This document shows positions 36,900-48,986 of a DNA stretch of 64,000 bases, one piece after another. The stretch's first letter is position 1; each line of letters begins with the position of its first letter. Where the stretch lies: NCBI GenBank assembly GCA_026120185.1, contig JANUWF010002021.1, forward strand, positions 372,001-436,000. The letters are read 5' to 3'. Made by a program: the position numbers and the translations under genes. This DNA is from Voacanga thouarsii (Eukaryota; Streptophyta; Magnoliopsida; Gentianales; Apocynaceae). The notes under the pieces are model-generated. The model did no database searches. It saw only the letters and a program-made list of their open reading frames with translations, and was not told the origin of the DNA.

Positions 36900-37660
36900 T
36901 CTACAATGCTCAAAGATTAAAAATTTCTTGAACCCAAAGATTAAGCATGGTTCTGTTGCTCTTCTCCACTACAAATCTAGCATCAACAATACTCAATAGC
37001 AACACAAAGCTTGCACATTAATTCCAATCAACAATGTACAGAAACGTGCACATTAATTCCAACACAAAGCTTTCACATTTACATTTTATAACAAAAAATT
37101 TATGCCTTCTAACAAATTAAAACCCACGAGTCACAGCTCAAGAAAAAACAAATGTAGAGAAATAGCCTAAAAAATATAACGATCTCTCTATAGACCTGAG
37201 CAATACAAACAAACTCATTCACAAAAAATCTCAAAGATCCAAAAAATAAAATCTAAATGTAAGCCAAAGAATTGAAAGAGGAAAGAAGCTGAAGCGGAAG
37301 AAGAGCAACTTGAAGATCGGCACACCAGCAGTGGCTTAGCGTCAGCTTCGCGTCTCACCGTGAGTCAGTGGTGGAACTGCCGAACTGCAATGGTTCGAAT
37401 GGATTCTGATTCATGGAATTGGAATTTGATTTTTTGTTTTCTTTTTTTTTTTTTAAAGATACCAAAACGACATCATTTTACACCAACCAGTGGAAGTGAA
37501 AACCATAACCGGTTCAACAGTTGGTTGACTTTTGGCCAACTTGCACGATTTTTGACCAACTTTGTTGTAGTCGATTTTTGTCTTCAAGCCGGACCAGACC
37601 AGCAGCCAGTTCCTGATCCAATCGGTTGAACTGACCAGTCCAATTTGAGTTCCAGAACTA
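36900..37660 (-). other. hAT right end, non-coding
   Basis: An AT-rich stretch runs to about 37250, then a segment with repeated GGTTCAAC/CCGGTT motifs near 37500-37640 leads to the right terminus. No gene is seen. Frames at 37360-37629 (+) and 37453-37725 (-) cross the terminus and are not credible genes. Confidence 0.6.
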
Positions 37661-37789
37661 TGCGAATGACAATAAACTACACAATAGGTGCACTTGCCTC
37701 TATATATGTGTGTTGTATGATTCAATTTGGCATTTTAACTATCAAAACTTGTGTATGTGGAGCACAATGATTGAAATTTTTGTTGCACA
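37661..37789 (+). repeat. LARD 3' LTR, segment 5 (LTR end)
   Basis: The last 30 bases (GAGCACAATGATTGAAATTT onward) match positions 1-30, the tail of the 5' LTR. This match shows that everything between 4856 and 37789 is one LTR plus insertions. Confidence 0.7.
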
Positions 37790-38089
37790 TGCAAACGCAC
37801 ACATTATTAATTGATCAGATTTTTCAAAAACAAGAAGAAACAGCTTTTGTTCTTTTTCCTTGGAAAACAAGGCCACAAATTTCTTGTCATTTTTCCTTCA
37901 TTTTTCCTTTACTATTTTAGCTCTTCTATTTTTATTCCAATCTTCTTCATCCTAATTCTGCTTTCACCTGTAGAGGTCTACAGTGTTTAGATAATACTCT
38001 AGAAGGTCAAGAGCTAGCAAACATGGAAAGTGTTTGATGTGAAGGAGTTGACGGTTAGCTAGTATTCTCGCAGAACAAGTAGACATTCC
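37790..38089. other. Unassigned 300 bp between two retroelements
   Basis: This is the only stretch without a clear transposon assignment in this half. It contains a pyrimidine-rich run (37850-37970) and no open frame or RNA gene that I can see. It may be the original host flank of the LARD or part of another old element. Confidence 0.5.
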
Positions 38090-40515
38090 TAGTAACACCC
38101 CGTATTCAAGTAGGAATCTTGCCGTAATGTTGGGCATGCATTATAATGTTTTTCATATTATGTTATTTTGTGCCCTAACCTTTCTTGCTAAGTAATTGTT
38201 TATTTGAATGATATTTGCTGCTTAGCTATTTTGATGCTAATGTGCAAAGTGTTAGGATATAATTAGTGTTTTGATGCTAAAATTGTTGTAATGTAGTTTT
38301 GTTGAAGATTTATGTGGTGATAAACTTGTGGATTGATTTGGTGCAATTTTTTGCTATTTGATGATGTTTTGGAAGGGTGATGGTAGCATATTCATGGCTA
38401 AATTTAGGACAAAATGATGGAAGAAAGAAAAGGAATTAAAAGGTGTGATTAGTATATAAAATTAAAGCCTGATAATTGTTATTCAAGCTATCGATTTTAG
38501 TTTTGATATTATGAGATTTTTTTTGCTCTCTTCATAGATGTAATTAGGATTAATTTTGTGATGTTAATAAGAGTATTGAAGTCAATCACTTGATGTTTAA
38601 GTAGTAAAATGAAGCTGGAATGAATTTAGCATGAAAAATGTTTTGTATAATGAAAATTCTAGGATGTTTTGCTCCCAGTAGTTTTTTGCCGGTTCATGAG
38701 CAAACTTAAGGACTCCATAATTTTGTAGCCAAGGATCTTTGGAGCATTTTGGCATAAATTTGAGGTTAATAAGATTTGTAAATCAAAAGTTATGGCAAAA
38801 ATACGAAAATGTGCCATGGTAGGAAAAATGCAAAATTTTAATATAACCAATAAGTATTTATACTACTTCCATTTGTAGTCAAAGAACGCTAATAATGGTT
38901 AATATTCTTATGTTCTTATGTATGACACATTAAGTATATGCTCATTGTGTTACAAAGTGCTATGATGTTTGATTAGTGATAATGGTTTACCAAGTGACAG
39001 AGAATAAAGGTTAAGCGTGATAAATATAGGTTGTAAGTAGGGTGATATATATGTGTGATATGAATGATAGGAAATTGATATATGTCTGGTTCATATGATA
39101 GATCTCGTAAGAGGTCAAGGACCCAAATACTAGGCATAGGATCAAGTACTTTTCTATTTTTTACTAGAGGACTAAAGGTAAGTCCCCACATCCATGCAAC
39201 GTTTTCAATTAAGCTCTTTTATGAGAAAAATATTATAAAGCATGCTCGTATATTTTATTGAAAAGTTTATGAGCCATTTGGAAGCATAAATGATTATGCA
39301 CCATTTAAGCATGCTTTATTTTGATACATTATACCCATATGAGGAAATAATTTGGAAATCCTGCATGAATTTCATAAAGTAACTTATGATTGCATTTCAT
39401 GCATAAAGGTTTCGAAATTCATAGCATGAGAGTATGATTTTATGAAATATCGTAACGGACCTAAATTATATGTGTTCATATTCAAAGTCATTTTGGAAAG
39501 AAACTATCTTCAGATTGGCAATGTTTTGGAATTGATTAGGTTGTGGAAATGTTGAGACATTGTTATAATCTCTAATGTGATGTGATCCTTGAGTACTCAA
39601 ATGGATTTTACACCTATACTAACTTATGTGGGTTTGAGAATGTGGTTCAGTTTGTGGCCACCTCCGGGCAATGGTCTCTTATTTCATGGGATGCCAGTAT
39701 TTAATGTTTAGTCATTCTTAGCTAGCACACATTATCCAAAGCTAGAAACAGAGGGATGGATGTGAGACACCCGGGCCAGCGTGGCAAACCATGACGATGG
39801 TTATCATATGTTTAATTACAACGTACACGCTGGATTATTCATACTAATTAATGACGTGGGATTATAAATCCTGTATGGGCTAGTGTGGCAATATCGGTTG
39901 GAACAATATTCCTTCCAAATGAGATAGCAATGTAGAATTTTTTATAATTAAACGTATTTTGAAAATATGGAATGATTTTTTTATTAAAAAGCCCAAAATT
40001 TACACCATACACCATGTTATGATGTTGAGAATCTATTTTCCCGAAGAAAAGAACTATACTTCAGTGTTTTCATTATAAATTCTTTTCAACAAGAGAAAAT
40101 GATTTCTGTTCACTATTCCAACACCTTCAATCATGCATTATAACAATAGTGTTATTAAAACTTTTCACAACACACTATGGGACTTACTGAGATATATTCT
40201 CTCTCACACAAATTTTATTCATACTTTTCAGGCAGGCTTTTGAGCATACCTGGATTTGTATAAAAGCAAGACCTGAAGAAATTAGTTGATGTATTTTGAA
40301 CTCTTCTACTTTATTGTTATTCGGGTTTAGTTCCAGGAGACTTTGTAGCCGCAGTTTGTATAAGTAAACGTTCAGAGGTTATAATATAATTCCTTTTGAA
40401 ATTATTAAGTCTCTGAATTTATTTATTATTAAATTGTATTGTTATAAAAACCTATTATCATTACGACGGGGCGAAATCTGCAACCATTAGGGCCCTGTGG
40501 TTGTGGGGTGTTACA
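38090..40515 (+). repeat. Gypsy LTR (TGTAACACCC type), plus orientation
   Basis: The left end AGTAACACCCCGTATTC and right end TTGTGGGGTGTTACA form the inverted termini typical of plant Gypsy LTRs. It is 2.4 kb long. A primer-site-like GTTGGTATT follows directly, so this is probably a 5' LTR whose interior has been displaced by the large Copia insertion at 40524. It shares termini but not the bulk sequence with the 4.5-kb LTRs of the left block. Confidence 0.65.
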
Positions 40516-40523
40516 GTTGGTAT
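40516..40523 (+). other. Truncated primer binding site (tRNA-Met type), Copia target
   Basis: GTTGGTAT after the LTR end matches the start of TTGGTATCAGAGC. The Copia LTR begins at 40524, so insertion occurred within the primer site. GGTAT (40519-40523) is the expected target duplication, but the partner is not visible because the right side is replaced at 60847. Confidence 0.55.
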
Positions 40524-40673
40524 TGTTGGAATGTATGCCCTCTAGACTAGGTTTTTGATGTAATTATACATTTTATTTATAAAAGAATTTATTCTCAAAA
40601 TTTGTTTGAAAATTTACATTTTATTTGTGCATGATTTACGTTTCAAAAAGACCTATTGTGTTTAAGTAAGTGA
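40524..40673 (+). repeat. Left LTR of the large Copia, first part
   Basis: 150 bp homologous to 57483-57632, starting TGTTGGAATGTATGCCCTCT. Interrupted after AGTGA by the nested Copia element. Confidence 0.9.
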
Positions 40674-42378
40674 TGTTAGTGTTGTGCCCTAGAGGCAATC
40701 ACTTGTACATTGTATATGACACATTTTATTTTAATAAAAGGCATTATTTATCTTACAGTTTCTTTTATTCACTTTAAGTAATATAACTGTTCGATAAAGT
40801 CCCTAGTACAATACTGTGTTAAGGAAATCATGATAGTGATCATGATATGAGATTCCTACCACGCTGGATGGTGTCAGTACTTGAATAGTCCCTAGTCATA
40901 GTATTAATGAGATAGGACATCATTAATGTGTTAAACTTCTTGATTTGATCAAGCGGTGGTTCTCATAACCGTAAGTATTGAGATACTCAAAGTTAACATA
41001 TGGATGCTTGTTAATGGAACAAGTTCATTGGATGACCTAGCTTTGAGATAATCACATGGATAACTATTTAGTGCTAGTGATATAATCTCAATATAGCAAA
41101 TGTGCAAGTATCCTTAGACTTGAGATCTCCAAGGTACTTTGTTTGCCGAGTCTTGTACTTTGATTCCAATCACCGGAGCTCGATCGAGGGCCGCCTATGG
41201 GATGGATATTGGATACATGGTGAGGTAAACGAAAGTAGTTGAGAGGGTCAATAAAGGATTCACCACTCTTAATAGTAGGGGCAAATATCTCATGGCCACT
41301 TGTAGGAATTACTACTCAAAAGTCCTTGGTCAAGGCAATTGTGTATTGGAAACAGTTCCAATTGATACACATCTAGAGTAGTGGATTCCTGGTACAAGTA
41401 CTATTGTATTCAGGCCAAAATTAATTCTGGAGGGAGTAGGCACTAATTCCGTACTCCAAACTGAATGAGATATTGTATGGTGAAAGGAGTTGATTGCATT
41501 GAAGTTTGTTATTGAAAGGTTCATGTCAAGCCACTTGACTTCCTGGACTCTTGGGTGGTCATGATGTGTTGCTAGATAGTACTCATGATCTGGGAATATG
41601 GGTTTATTAATTGATGAATTAATAAACTGATCCTGATTAAAATTAATATGATTAATTCTAATTAATTATGGATTATTAATCTCAAAGACATTTGGATTAA
41701 TTCATGTTCTCTACCAATTGACTGGGAAACCTAATAGGTCACACACAATAGAGGAATATATAGTCAAGATGTTATTTGATAACAATGTGGGGTTAATTGA
41801 GAGAAAAAAAAAAGTTGTTGTAGACAAATTATAATTAGTTATAATTTGTAGTACAAGTTGTAATTGTGAGAACTTGATGTTTCCAATTACAATTAGGGAA
41901 TTCTAATAGGATTAAAATTCTCAGTTTTGGGAAGGGAATTTCGTGTGATATATAGTAGCTAATAACACACGAAAACCCAAGCCAATAGCTAAAACACAAC
42001 ACACGATTCTCTCTTCCTTTGATCTCTCTTTCTCTCGTTTTTCTTCTTGAAAGAAAAACCCTAGTCGCCATTAATTTTTGCTAGCACAGAAATTTTGGTT
42101 CTTGAGTATTTTTCTGTGTAGATTACTATTAGAGATAATCACACACTGTGATTATAGTGGGTAGACGTTCAATTCACGTGGAGGTTGATCACGAGGATTG
42201 CTGGATCGCGCCTCAACTTGAAGAAGAAATTTTTATTCTTTGGACGATCACGCAAAGGTAAAAGCTGTTACCTTTACCTTTATTATATCTTTTTTTCTAC
42301 ACATAAATAGGTCCTGGGAGGGTATCTCGTTTTATTTTTCGCTACGCCGTATAGGATATGAGCCTGAGATACCTAACA
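40674..42378 (+). repeat. 5' LTR of the nested Copia (1,705 bp)
   Basis: Runs from TGTTAGTGTTGTGCCCTAGA to GATACCTAACA and matches 47263-48981 end to end. A TATA-like TGATATATAGTAGC is near 41946-41959, and the leader-like AAACCCTAG follows near 42056. Confidence 0.93.
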
Positions 42379-42379
42379 G

Positions 42380-42391
42380 TGGTATCAGAGC
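42380..42391 (+). other. Primer binding site of the nested Copia
   Basis: TGGTATCAGAGC, a perfect match to the 3' end complement of initiator tRNA-Met, one base after the LTR end. Confidence 0.95.
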
Positions 42392-43319
42392 CATGCTATA
42401 TGTGGTCTACGGACATTGTTTTGGCATGAAAAACTGTTTTCATGTTTGTCTTTGTTTGCTGTGAAAATCGTTTTCACTCGAGTCGAAATCATTTTGATCT
42501 TTATGAGTTGGGTCCATAGCATAATATGATTGTGTTATAGTCACAGAGTATTTCGAAAAGATGCTTTCTTTGGAGCTGAAAATTTTCTGCAGAAAACGTT
42601 TTCTTGCAACATGGATGTTGCCCTCCGTTTCATCTTAATTTTCCGTTTTGATTTTGTTTAAACTAACAAATTGGTTATTGTTTATAGCTTCAAAATAGAA
42701 AATATAGCTGAGAATTGTTCTCACTGAAAATTTGCAGAAGAAGAAAGCATCAGAAATTGTTTCGAGATCACTAAAAGGAACAAATCCCTCAATTAATATT
42801 AAACCTAATTCCTTCCGTTAATATAGTAAGAACAAGAGTCCTTTTTCGAGACCAAGTTGTTGGGCAAACCCAAGCCTACTTGACATTGGGCATGTTCAAG
42901 CTATGGAATTAAATTCCTGATTAATGGGTCGGGTTTAACTAAATTCTTTATCCTAGTTGGGCAAACTCAAGCATAAAGAAATTTAGAGGAAAAGTTGGGG
43001 TATCCCAAAAGGCTTTAAGATTAAAAGCTGTTAATCACCCAATGATCTGGTAGTTATATACGATGTAATTAGTATTGGATACCTACCAATGAACTCAATG
43101 GTGGCTTGTTGGGTAAACCCAAGGTTATTCTTGAGGAATTTGGATACCGGTCCACTAGGAAAGCTTCCAATGGGCTTTCCCGAATCAGTAGTGGGGGCTA
43201 TTGGTTTGAGTAAAATAGTGGAGTAAAAATGCGTTTAATTAAAGTCCTAATTATTTGCATATCATGTGCATATACAAGTAGCTAATGCTCTCTATCTTTA
43301 CATCTAGGTCACTTGCATC
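42392..43319 (+). other. Leader of the nested Copia
   Basis: About 930 bases between primer site and gag. No gene is seen. A repeated phrase near GTTGGGCAAACCCAAG occurs three or four times (about 42858, 42957, 43108), perhaps part of a packaging or dimerisation region. Confidence 0.6.
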
Positions 43320-46300
43320 ATGTCAACGAACTTAAACTTACGTAGCATTTTGGAAACCAACAAGTTAACCGAATCAAACTATCTCGACTGGTATAGAAAT
43401 TTGAGAATCGTTCTCAAATCGAAAAAGTTGCTCTACGTGCTAGATGCTCCTATTCCACCACCACCAGCCCAAGTTGCTCATACTGATAAGCATGCTGTCC
43501 ACAAGAGGCACAAGGAGGATAGTGATACAGCATCATGTATTATGCTGGCATCCATGACTCCTGAGTTGCAAAAACAGCACGAGCATATGGATGCTCAATT
43601 GCTCATTTTACATCTTCGAGAGCTATTTAATGCCCAAGCCAGAATTGAGAGATATGAGATCTCGAAGCAACTATTTCGTTGTAAAATGGTAGAGGGTTCT
43701 TCTGTGGCCACTCATGGGCTGAAGATGCTGAGCTTGATAGAGAAGCTGGGATCTCTTGGGTTTGCAATGGACCATGACTTAAGTGTTTACTTAATTCTAC
43801 AATCTTTGCCTAATAGTTTCTCACAATTTGTGATTAACTATTAGATGAACAAGAATGAGTCCACCATTCCTAAATTGATCAATCTTCTCAAAACTACGAA
43901 GTCCTCTATGAAGAAGGATTCCAATGTGGTTTTAATGGTAGAATCTTCATCTTCTAAGAAGAAAGTTTAAAAGAAGAAGAAGAAGGCTGCCGTGAAGCCC
44001 AATGGTGGTGTGAACAAGAAGGACGCAGCTACTAATGGCCCATACCATCATTGTGGGAAGATAGGCCACAGGAGGCACAACAGCAAAGCCTACTTGGAGA
44101 CTATCAAGGACAAGAAGCAGAAGGAGAAGCTTACAAGCAATTCTACTTCTTCTCCAGGTATATTTATGATTGAGATAAATACTGCCTTTAGAAATGAGAT
44201 ATGGGTATTAGATACCGGATGTGGATCTCATTTGTGCAATAACTTGCAGGGATTAAAGAGCAGTAGAAGGCTAGAAAAATGCGACGTTGACCTACGTACT
44301 GCAAATGGGGCAAAGGTTGCTGCACTTTCTGTGGGGACATACGAGCTGAACCTGTCTTCGGAATTGATTCTAGAACTGGAAAAGTATTATTATGTACCAG
44401 TTTTACTGAAAAATATTATCTCAGTTGCGTGTTTAGACTTATGTGGATTTCATTTAATATTTAAGAATAAATGTTGTTCTTTCTCATTGAATAATATTCA
44501 TTATGGTTCAGCAACTTTAGTTAATGGTTTATATGTTCTAGACTTGGACAAACTAATTCTCAATATAAACAATAAAAAACCTAAAATAGATAACTCTAAC
44601 ACCTATTACTTATGGCATTGTCGTTTGGGCCACGTAAATGAAAATCGTGTCTCTAAGTTACACAAGCTTGGTGACTTAGGGTCATTTGATTATAAATCAT
44701 ATGGCACATGCGAGTTTTGTTTACTAGGTAAAATAACTAGAACTCCTTTTCTAGGAAAAGGAGAACGGGCCAAGGAGTTATTAGAACTCATACATTCTGA
44801 TGTATGTGGCCTAATGTCAATACAAGCAAGAGGAGGTTATAACTATTTCATAACATTTATCGATAATTTCTCATGATACGGGTATTTGTATTTAATGAAA
44901 TACAAATCTGAATCCTTTGAAAGGTTAAAAGACTTCAAGAATGAAATAGAGAAATAACTTGACAAAAGCATTAAAACTCTAAGATCTGATCGAGGAGGAG
45001 AATGCTTGAGTCAAGAGTTTCTGAGTTATCTTAGAGATAATGGGATATTATCTCAATGAACTCCGCCACATACACCTCAACATAATGGTGTATCTGAGAG
45101 AAGGAATCGAACCCTTCTAGACATGGTACAGACCATGATGGCTTCTGCAGACCTACCAAAATCGTTTTGGGGGCATGCACTAGAAACTTCTATTTATATA
45201 CTGAACAGAGTTCCGACAAAATCGGTTGATACTACCCCATTTAAGATGTTCTTTGGTAAAAGACCAAAGTTATCTCACTTGCGAGTATGGGGTTGTCCTG
45301 CCTTTGTTAAAAGGCCACAGTCAGATAAACTTGATAGTAAGTCTGACAAGTGTTTGTTTGTGGGATATTCAAAAGAATCTTTTGGATATTACTTCTATCA
45401 ACCCTCCGAAAATAAATTATTTGTTTCGAAGCATGCCGTCTTCTTAGAGAATGAGCACATGCTCAAGGGGGACAGTGGGAGTAAGATTGAACTTAGTAAA
45501 GTTCATGAAGATCAAACAAACGAGGATCAACCATCTAACCCCACACCTATTGAGAGAATAGATAAACCTTCTAATACATAAGAACCTCATAGATCTAGTA
45601 TGATACGTATGGCACCTAAGAGATATGGATTTCTCATTAGTGACCATAATGACGTATTGCCCATAGATGAAGATGAGCCTACTACCTACAAGGATGTTCT
45701 GAATTGTTCAGAATCTGACAAATGGGTTGAGGCCATCAAGTCAGAGATGGATTCCATGTACGACAACCAAGTATGGACTTTGGTTGATCCACCCAAATGA
45801 ATTAAACCTATTGGGTGCAAGTGGATTTTCAAGAAGAAAATGGACATGGATGGTAACTTAGTTAAATGTAAAGCATGACTAGTGGCGAAGGGTTATCGTC
45901 AACAACATGGTATTGACTATGATGAAACCTTCTCGCCAGTAGACATGTTGAAATCCATTAGGATACTCCTAGCCATTGCTGCTCATTATGATTATGAGAT
46001 TTGGCAAATGGATGTGAAAACAACTTTCCTAAATGGAAATCTGACTGAGGAAGTGTATATGACACAACTTGAGGGTTTCACATCTAGTGATGGCACAAAG
46101 GTGTGTAAGCTACAAAGGTCTATTTATGGACTTAAGCAAGCTTCTAGGAGTTGGAATATCTGTTTTGATGAAACAATCAAAGAGTTTGGTTTCATTCAAA
46201 AAATGGATGAGCCTTGTGTATACAAAAAGGTTAGTGGGAGTGCAATCATTTTCTTACTGCTTTATGTAGATGACATATTGCTAATAGGAAACGATATACC

Positions 46301-47248
46301 TGTCTTGCAAAGGGTTAAAATTTGGTTGTCCAAATAATTCTCCATGAAATACCTTGGTGAAACAACCTATATTCTTGGAATAAGGATCTATAGAGATAGA
46401 TCCAAAAGGTTGCTTGGTCTTTCATAGTCTACATACATAGATAAAGTGCTAAAGAGGTTTAGCATGCATCAATCCAAAAAGGGATTCTTGCCCATGTCAC
46501 ATGGTGTAAGCCTTTCAAAGTCGATGTCTCCCAAGACACAAGTTGAAAGGGATCACATGAGTAAGATTCCATATGCCTCGGCAGTTTGATCTATCATGTA
46601 TGCTATGATATGTACTAGGCTCGATATATCTTGTGCTCTTACTTTGACAAGCAGATACCAATCCGACCCTGGTGAGGGTCATTGGGTGGCTGTAAAGAAC
46701 ATCCTTAAGTACTTACGAAGGACTAAGGATATATTCTTAGTATATGGAGAAGGTGATTTGAAAATAAACGGGTATACTGATGCTAGTTTTCAATCTGATA
46801 AAGATGATTTCAAATCACAATCCGGCTACGTGTTTACGTTGTGCGGAGGGGCAACAGTTGGAAAAGTTCCAAACAAGAGACTATTGCCGACTCTACGACA
46901 AAAGCTGAGTACATAACTGCTTCTGAAGCAGCTAAGGAGGTTGTTTGGATCAAGAAATTCATGACGGAACTGGGTGTGGTTCCTAGTGTTGTTGGTCCAA
47001 TAACTTTGTATTGTGACAACAACGGAGCCATTGCACAAGCAAAGGAGCCACGGTCTCACCAATGATCCAAACACGTACTGCGACGCTATTATCTAATCGG
47101 GGAGATCATAGATAGGAATGATGTAAAGATAGAGAGAGTTCCCACGAATGAGAACATAGCTGACCCGCTTACGAAAGCACTATCGCAAAAGAAACATGAT
47201 TGTCATGTTGAGTCATTCGGTATTAGATACATGAATTATTGGCTCTAG
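43320..47248 (+). pseudogene. Nested Copia gag-pol polyprotein, decayed
   Basis: Gag starts at ATG 43320 and includes TESNYLDWYRNLRIVL. The zinc knuckle at about 44043-44090 reads HHCGKIGHRRHNSK and lacks two of the four ligands of a normal CCHC. Protease has the active DTG (44211-44219). Integrase has the H-H-C-C finger (44613-44725) and the three acidic residues (HSDVCG near 44793, RSDRGGE near 44985, SERRN near 45094). Reverse transcriptase keeps YVDD (46263-46274), and RNase H keeps TDAS and CDNNGA. The order gag-PR-IN-RT-RH is that of Copia. At least ten in-frame stops (for example 43842, 43968, 44874, 45579, 45798, 46335, 46587, 47063) and a shift near 46845 disable it. Most stops look like C-to-T or G-to-A changes. 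Confidence 0.93.
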
Positions 47249-47262
47249 TGCAAATGGGAGTT
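47247..47262 (+). other. Polypurine tract of the nested Copia
   Basis: GTGCAAATGGGAGTT sits just before the 3' LTR start at 47263, the common Copia context for plus-strand priming. Confidence 0.8.
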
Positions 47263-48981
47263 TGTTAGTGTTGTGCCCTAGAGGCAATCACTTGTACATT
47301 GTATATGACACATTTTATTTTAATAAAAGATATTATTTATCTTACAGTTTCTTTTGTTTATTTTAAGTAATATAACTGTTCGATAAAGTCCCTAGTATAA
47401 CACTGTGTTAAGGAAATCATGATAAAGATCATGATATGAGATTCCTACTACACTGGATGGTGTTAGTACTTAAATAGTCCCTAGTCATAGTATTAATGAG
47501 ATAGGACATCATTAATGCATTAAGACTAGCATGTGTTAGACTTCCTGATTTGATCAGGTGGTGGTTCTCATAACCGTGAGTATTGAGATACTCAAAGTTA
47601 ACACATGGATGCTTGTTAATAGAACAAGTTTATTAGATGACCTAGCTTTGAGATAATCACATGGATAACTATTTAGTGCCAGTGATATAATCTCAATATA
47701 GCAAACGTGCAAGTATCCTTAGACTTGAGATCTCCAAGGTACTTTGTTTGCTGAGCCTTGTACTTTGATTCCAATCTCCGGAGCTCGATCGAGGGCCGCC
47801 TATAGGATTGATATTGGGTACATGGTGAGGTAAATGAAAGTAGTTGAGAGGGTCAATAAAGGATTCACCACTCCAAATAGTAGGGGCGAATATCTCACGG
47901 CCACTTGTAGGAATTACTACTCGAAAGTCCTTAGCCAAGGCAATTGTGTATTGAAAATAGTTCCAATTGATAAACATCTAGAGTAGTGGGTTCCTGGTAT
48001 AAGTACTATTGTATTCAGGCTAGAATTAATTCTAGAAGGAATTGGCACTAATTCCGTACTCCAAACTGAATGAGATATTGTATGGTGAAATGAGTTAATT
48101 GCACTGAAGTGTGTTATTGAAGGGTTCATGTCAAGCCACTTGACTTCCTAGACTCTTGGGTGGTCATGATGTGTTGCTAGATACTACTCATGATCTGAGA
48201 TTATGGGTTTATTAATTGATGAATTAATAAACTGATCCTGATTAGAATTAATAGGATTAATTCTAATTAATTATGGATTATTAATCTCAAAGACGTTTGG
48301 ATTAATTCATGTTCTCTACCAATTGACTGGGAAACCAAATAGGTCACACACAATAGAGGATTATATACTCAAGATGTTATTTGATAACAATGTGGGGTTA
48401 ATTGAGAGAAAGAAAAGTTGTTGTGGACAAATTATAATTAGTTATAATTTGTGGTACAAGTTGTAATTGTGATAACTTGATGTTTCTAATTACAATTAGG
48501 GAATTCTAATAGGATTAGAATTCTCAGTTTTGGGAAAGGAATTTCGTGTGATATATAGTAGCTAATAACACACGAAAACCCGAGCCAATAGCTAAAACAC
48601 AACATACGATTCTCTCTTCCTTTGATCTCTCTTTCTCTTGTTTTTTTTCTTGAATGAAAAACCCTAGCCGCCATTAATTTTTGCTAGCACAGAAATTTTG
48701 GTGCTTGAGTATTCCTCTGTGTAGATTACTATTAGAGATAATCACACACTGTGATTATAGTGGGTAGACGTTCAACTCACGTGGAGGTTGATCATAACGA
48801 TTGCTGGATCGCGCCTCAACTTCAAGAAGAAATTTTTGTTCTTCAGACGATCACGCAAAGGTAAAAGTTGTTACCTTTACCCTCATTATGTCTTGTTTTC
48901 CACACATAGATGGGTCCTGGGAGGGTATCTCATTTTATTTTTCACTGCGCCGTATAGGATACGAGCCTGAAATACCCAACA
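47263..48981 (+). repeat. 3' LTR of the nested Copia (1,719 bp)
   Basis: Matches 40674-42378 and ends at ATACCCAACA, followed by the target duplication AGTGA. Differences include a 16-bp stretch near 47520 that is missing from the 5' LTR. Confidence 0.93.
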
Positions 48982-48986
48982 AGTGA

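Larger units (their letters stand above)
33149..37660 (-). mobile_element. hAT DNA transposon with captured sequence
   Basis: The left end AAGGTTCTGAAAATCAGACC and the inverted right end TAGTTCTGGAACTCAAATTG are imperfect inverted repeats. Both continue into GACCGRTCA-like and AACCGGTT-like sequence, a pattern common in plant hAT ends. A hAT transposase pseudogene lies on the - strand (33414-36044). The right third (about 36300-36900) holds unrelated, gene-like sequence. No exact 8-bp target duplication is visible, so exact ends are uncertain by a few bases. Confidence 0.8.
40674..48981 (+). mobile_element. Complete nested Copia retrotransposon (TGTTAGTG family), 8.3 kb
   Basis: 5' LTR 40674-42378, primer site 42380-42391, gag-pol 43320-47248, polypurine tract before 47263, 3' LTR 47263-48981. 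A perfect 5-bp target duplication AGTGA flanks it (40669-40673 and 48982-48986). It splits the left LTR of the large Copia. In the stretch compared by eye, the two LTRs differ at roughly one base in twenty plus a few indels. Gag-pol is a pseudogene. A solo LTR of the same family is at 19892-21576. Confidence 0.95.

Noticed and set aside
37360..37725. Frames crossing the hAT right end
   Set aside because: They span the transposon boundary and the LARD LTR, so they are chance frames.
43320..47248. Possible endogenous plant virus (caulimovirus-like) instead of a retrotransposon
   Set aside because: The gag-protease-integrase-reverse transcriptase order, flanking LTRs, primer site and 5-bp target duplication identify a Ty1/Copia element.
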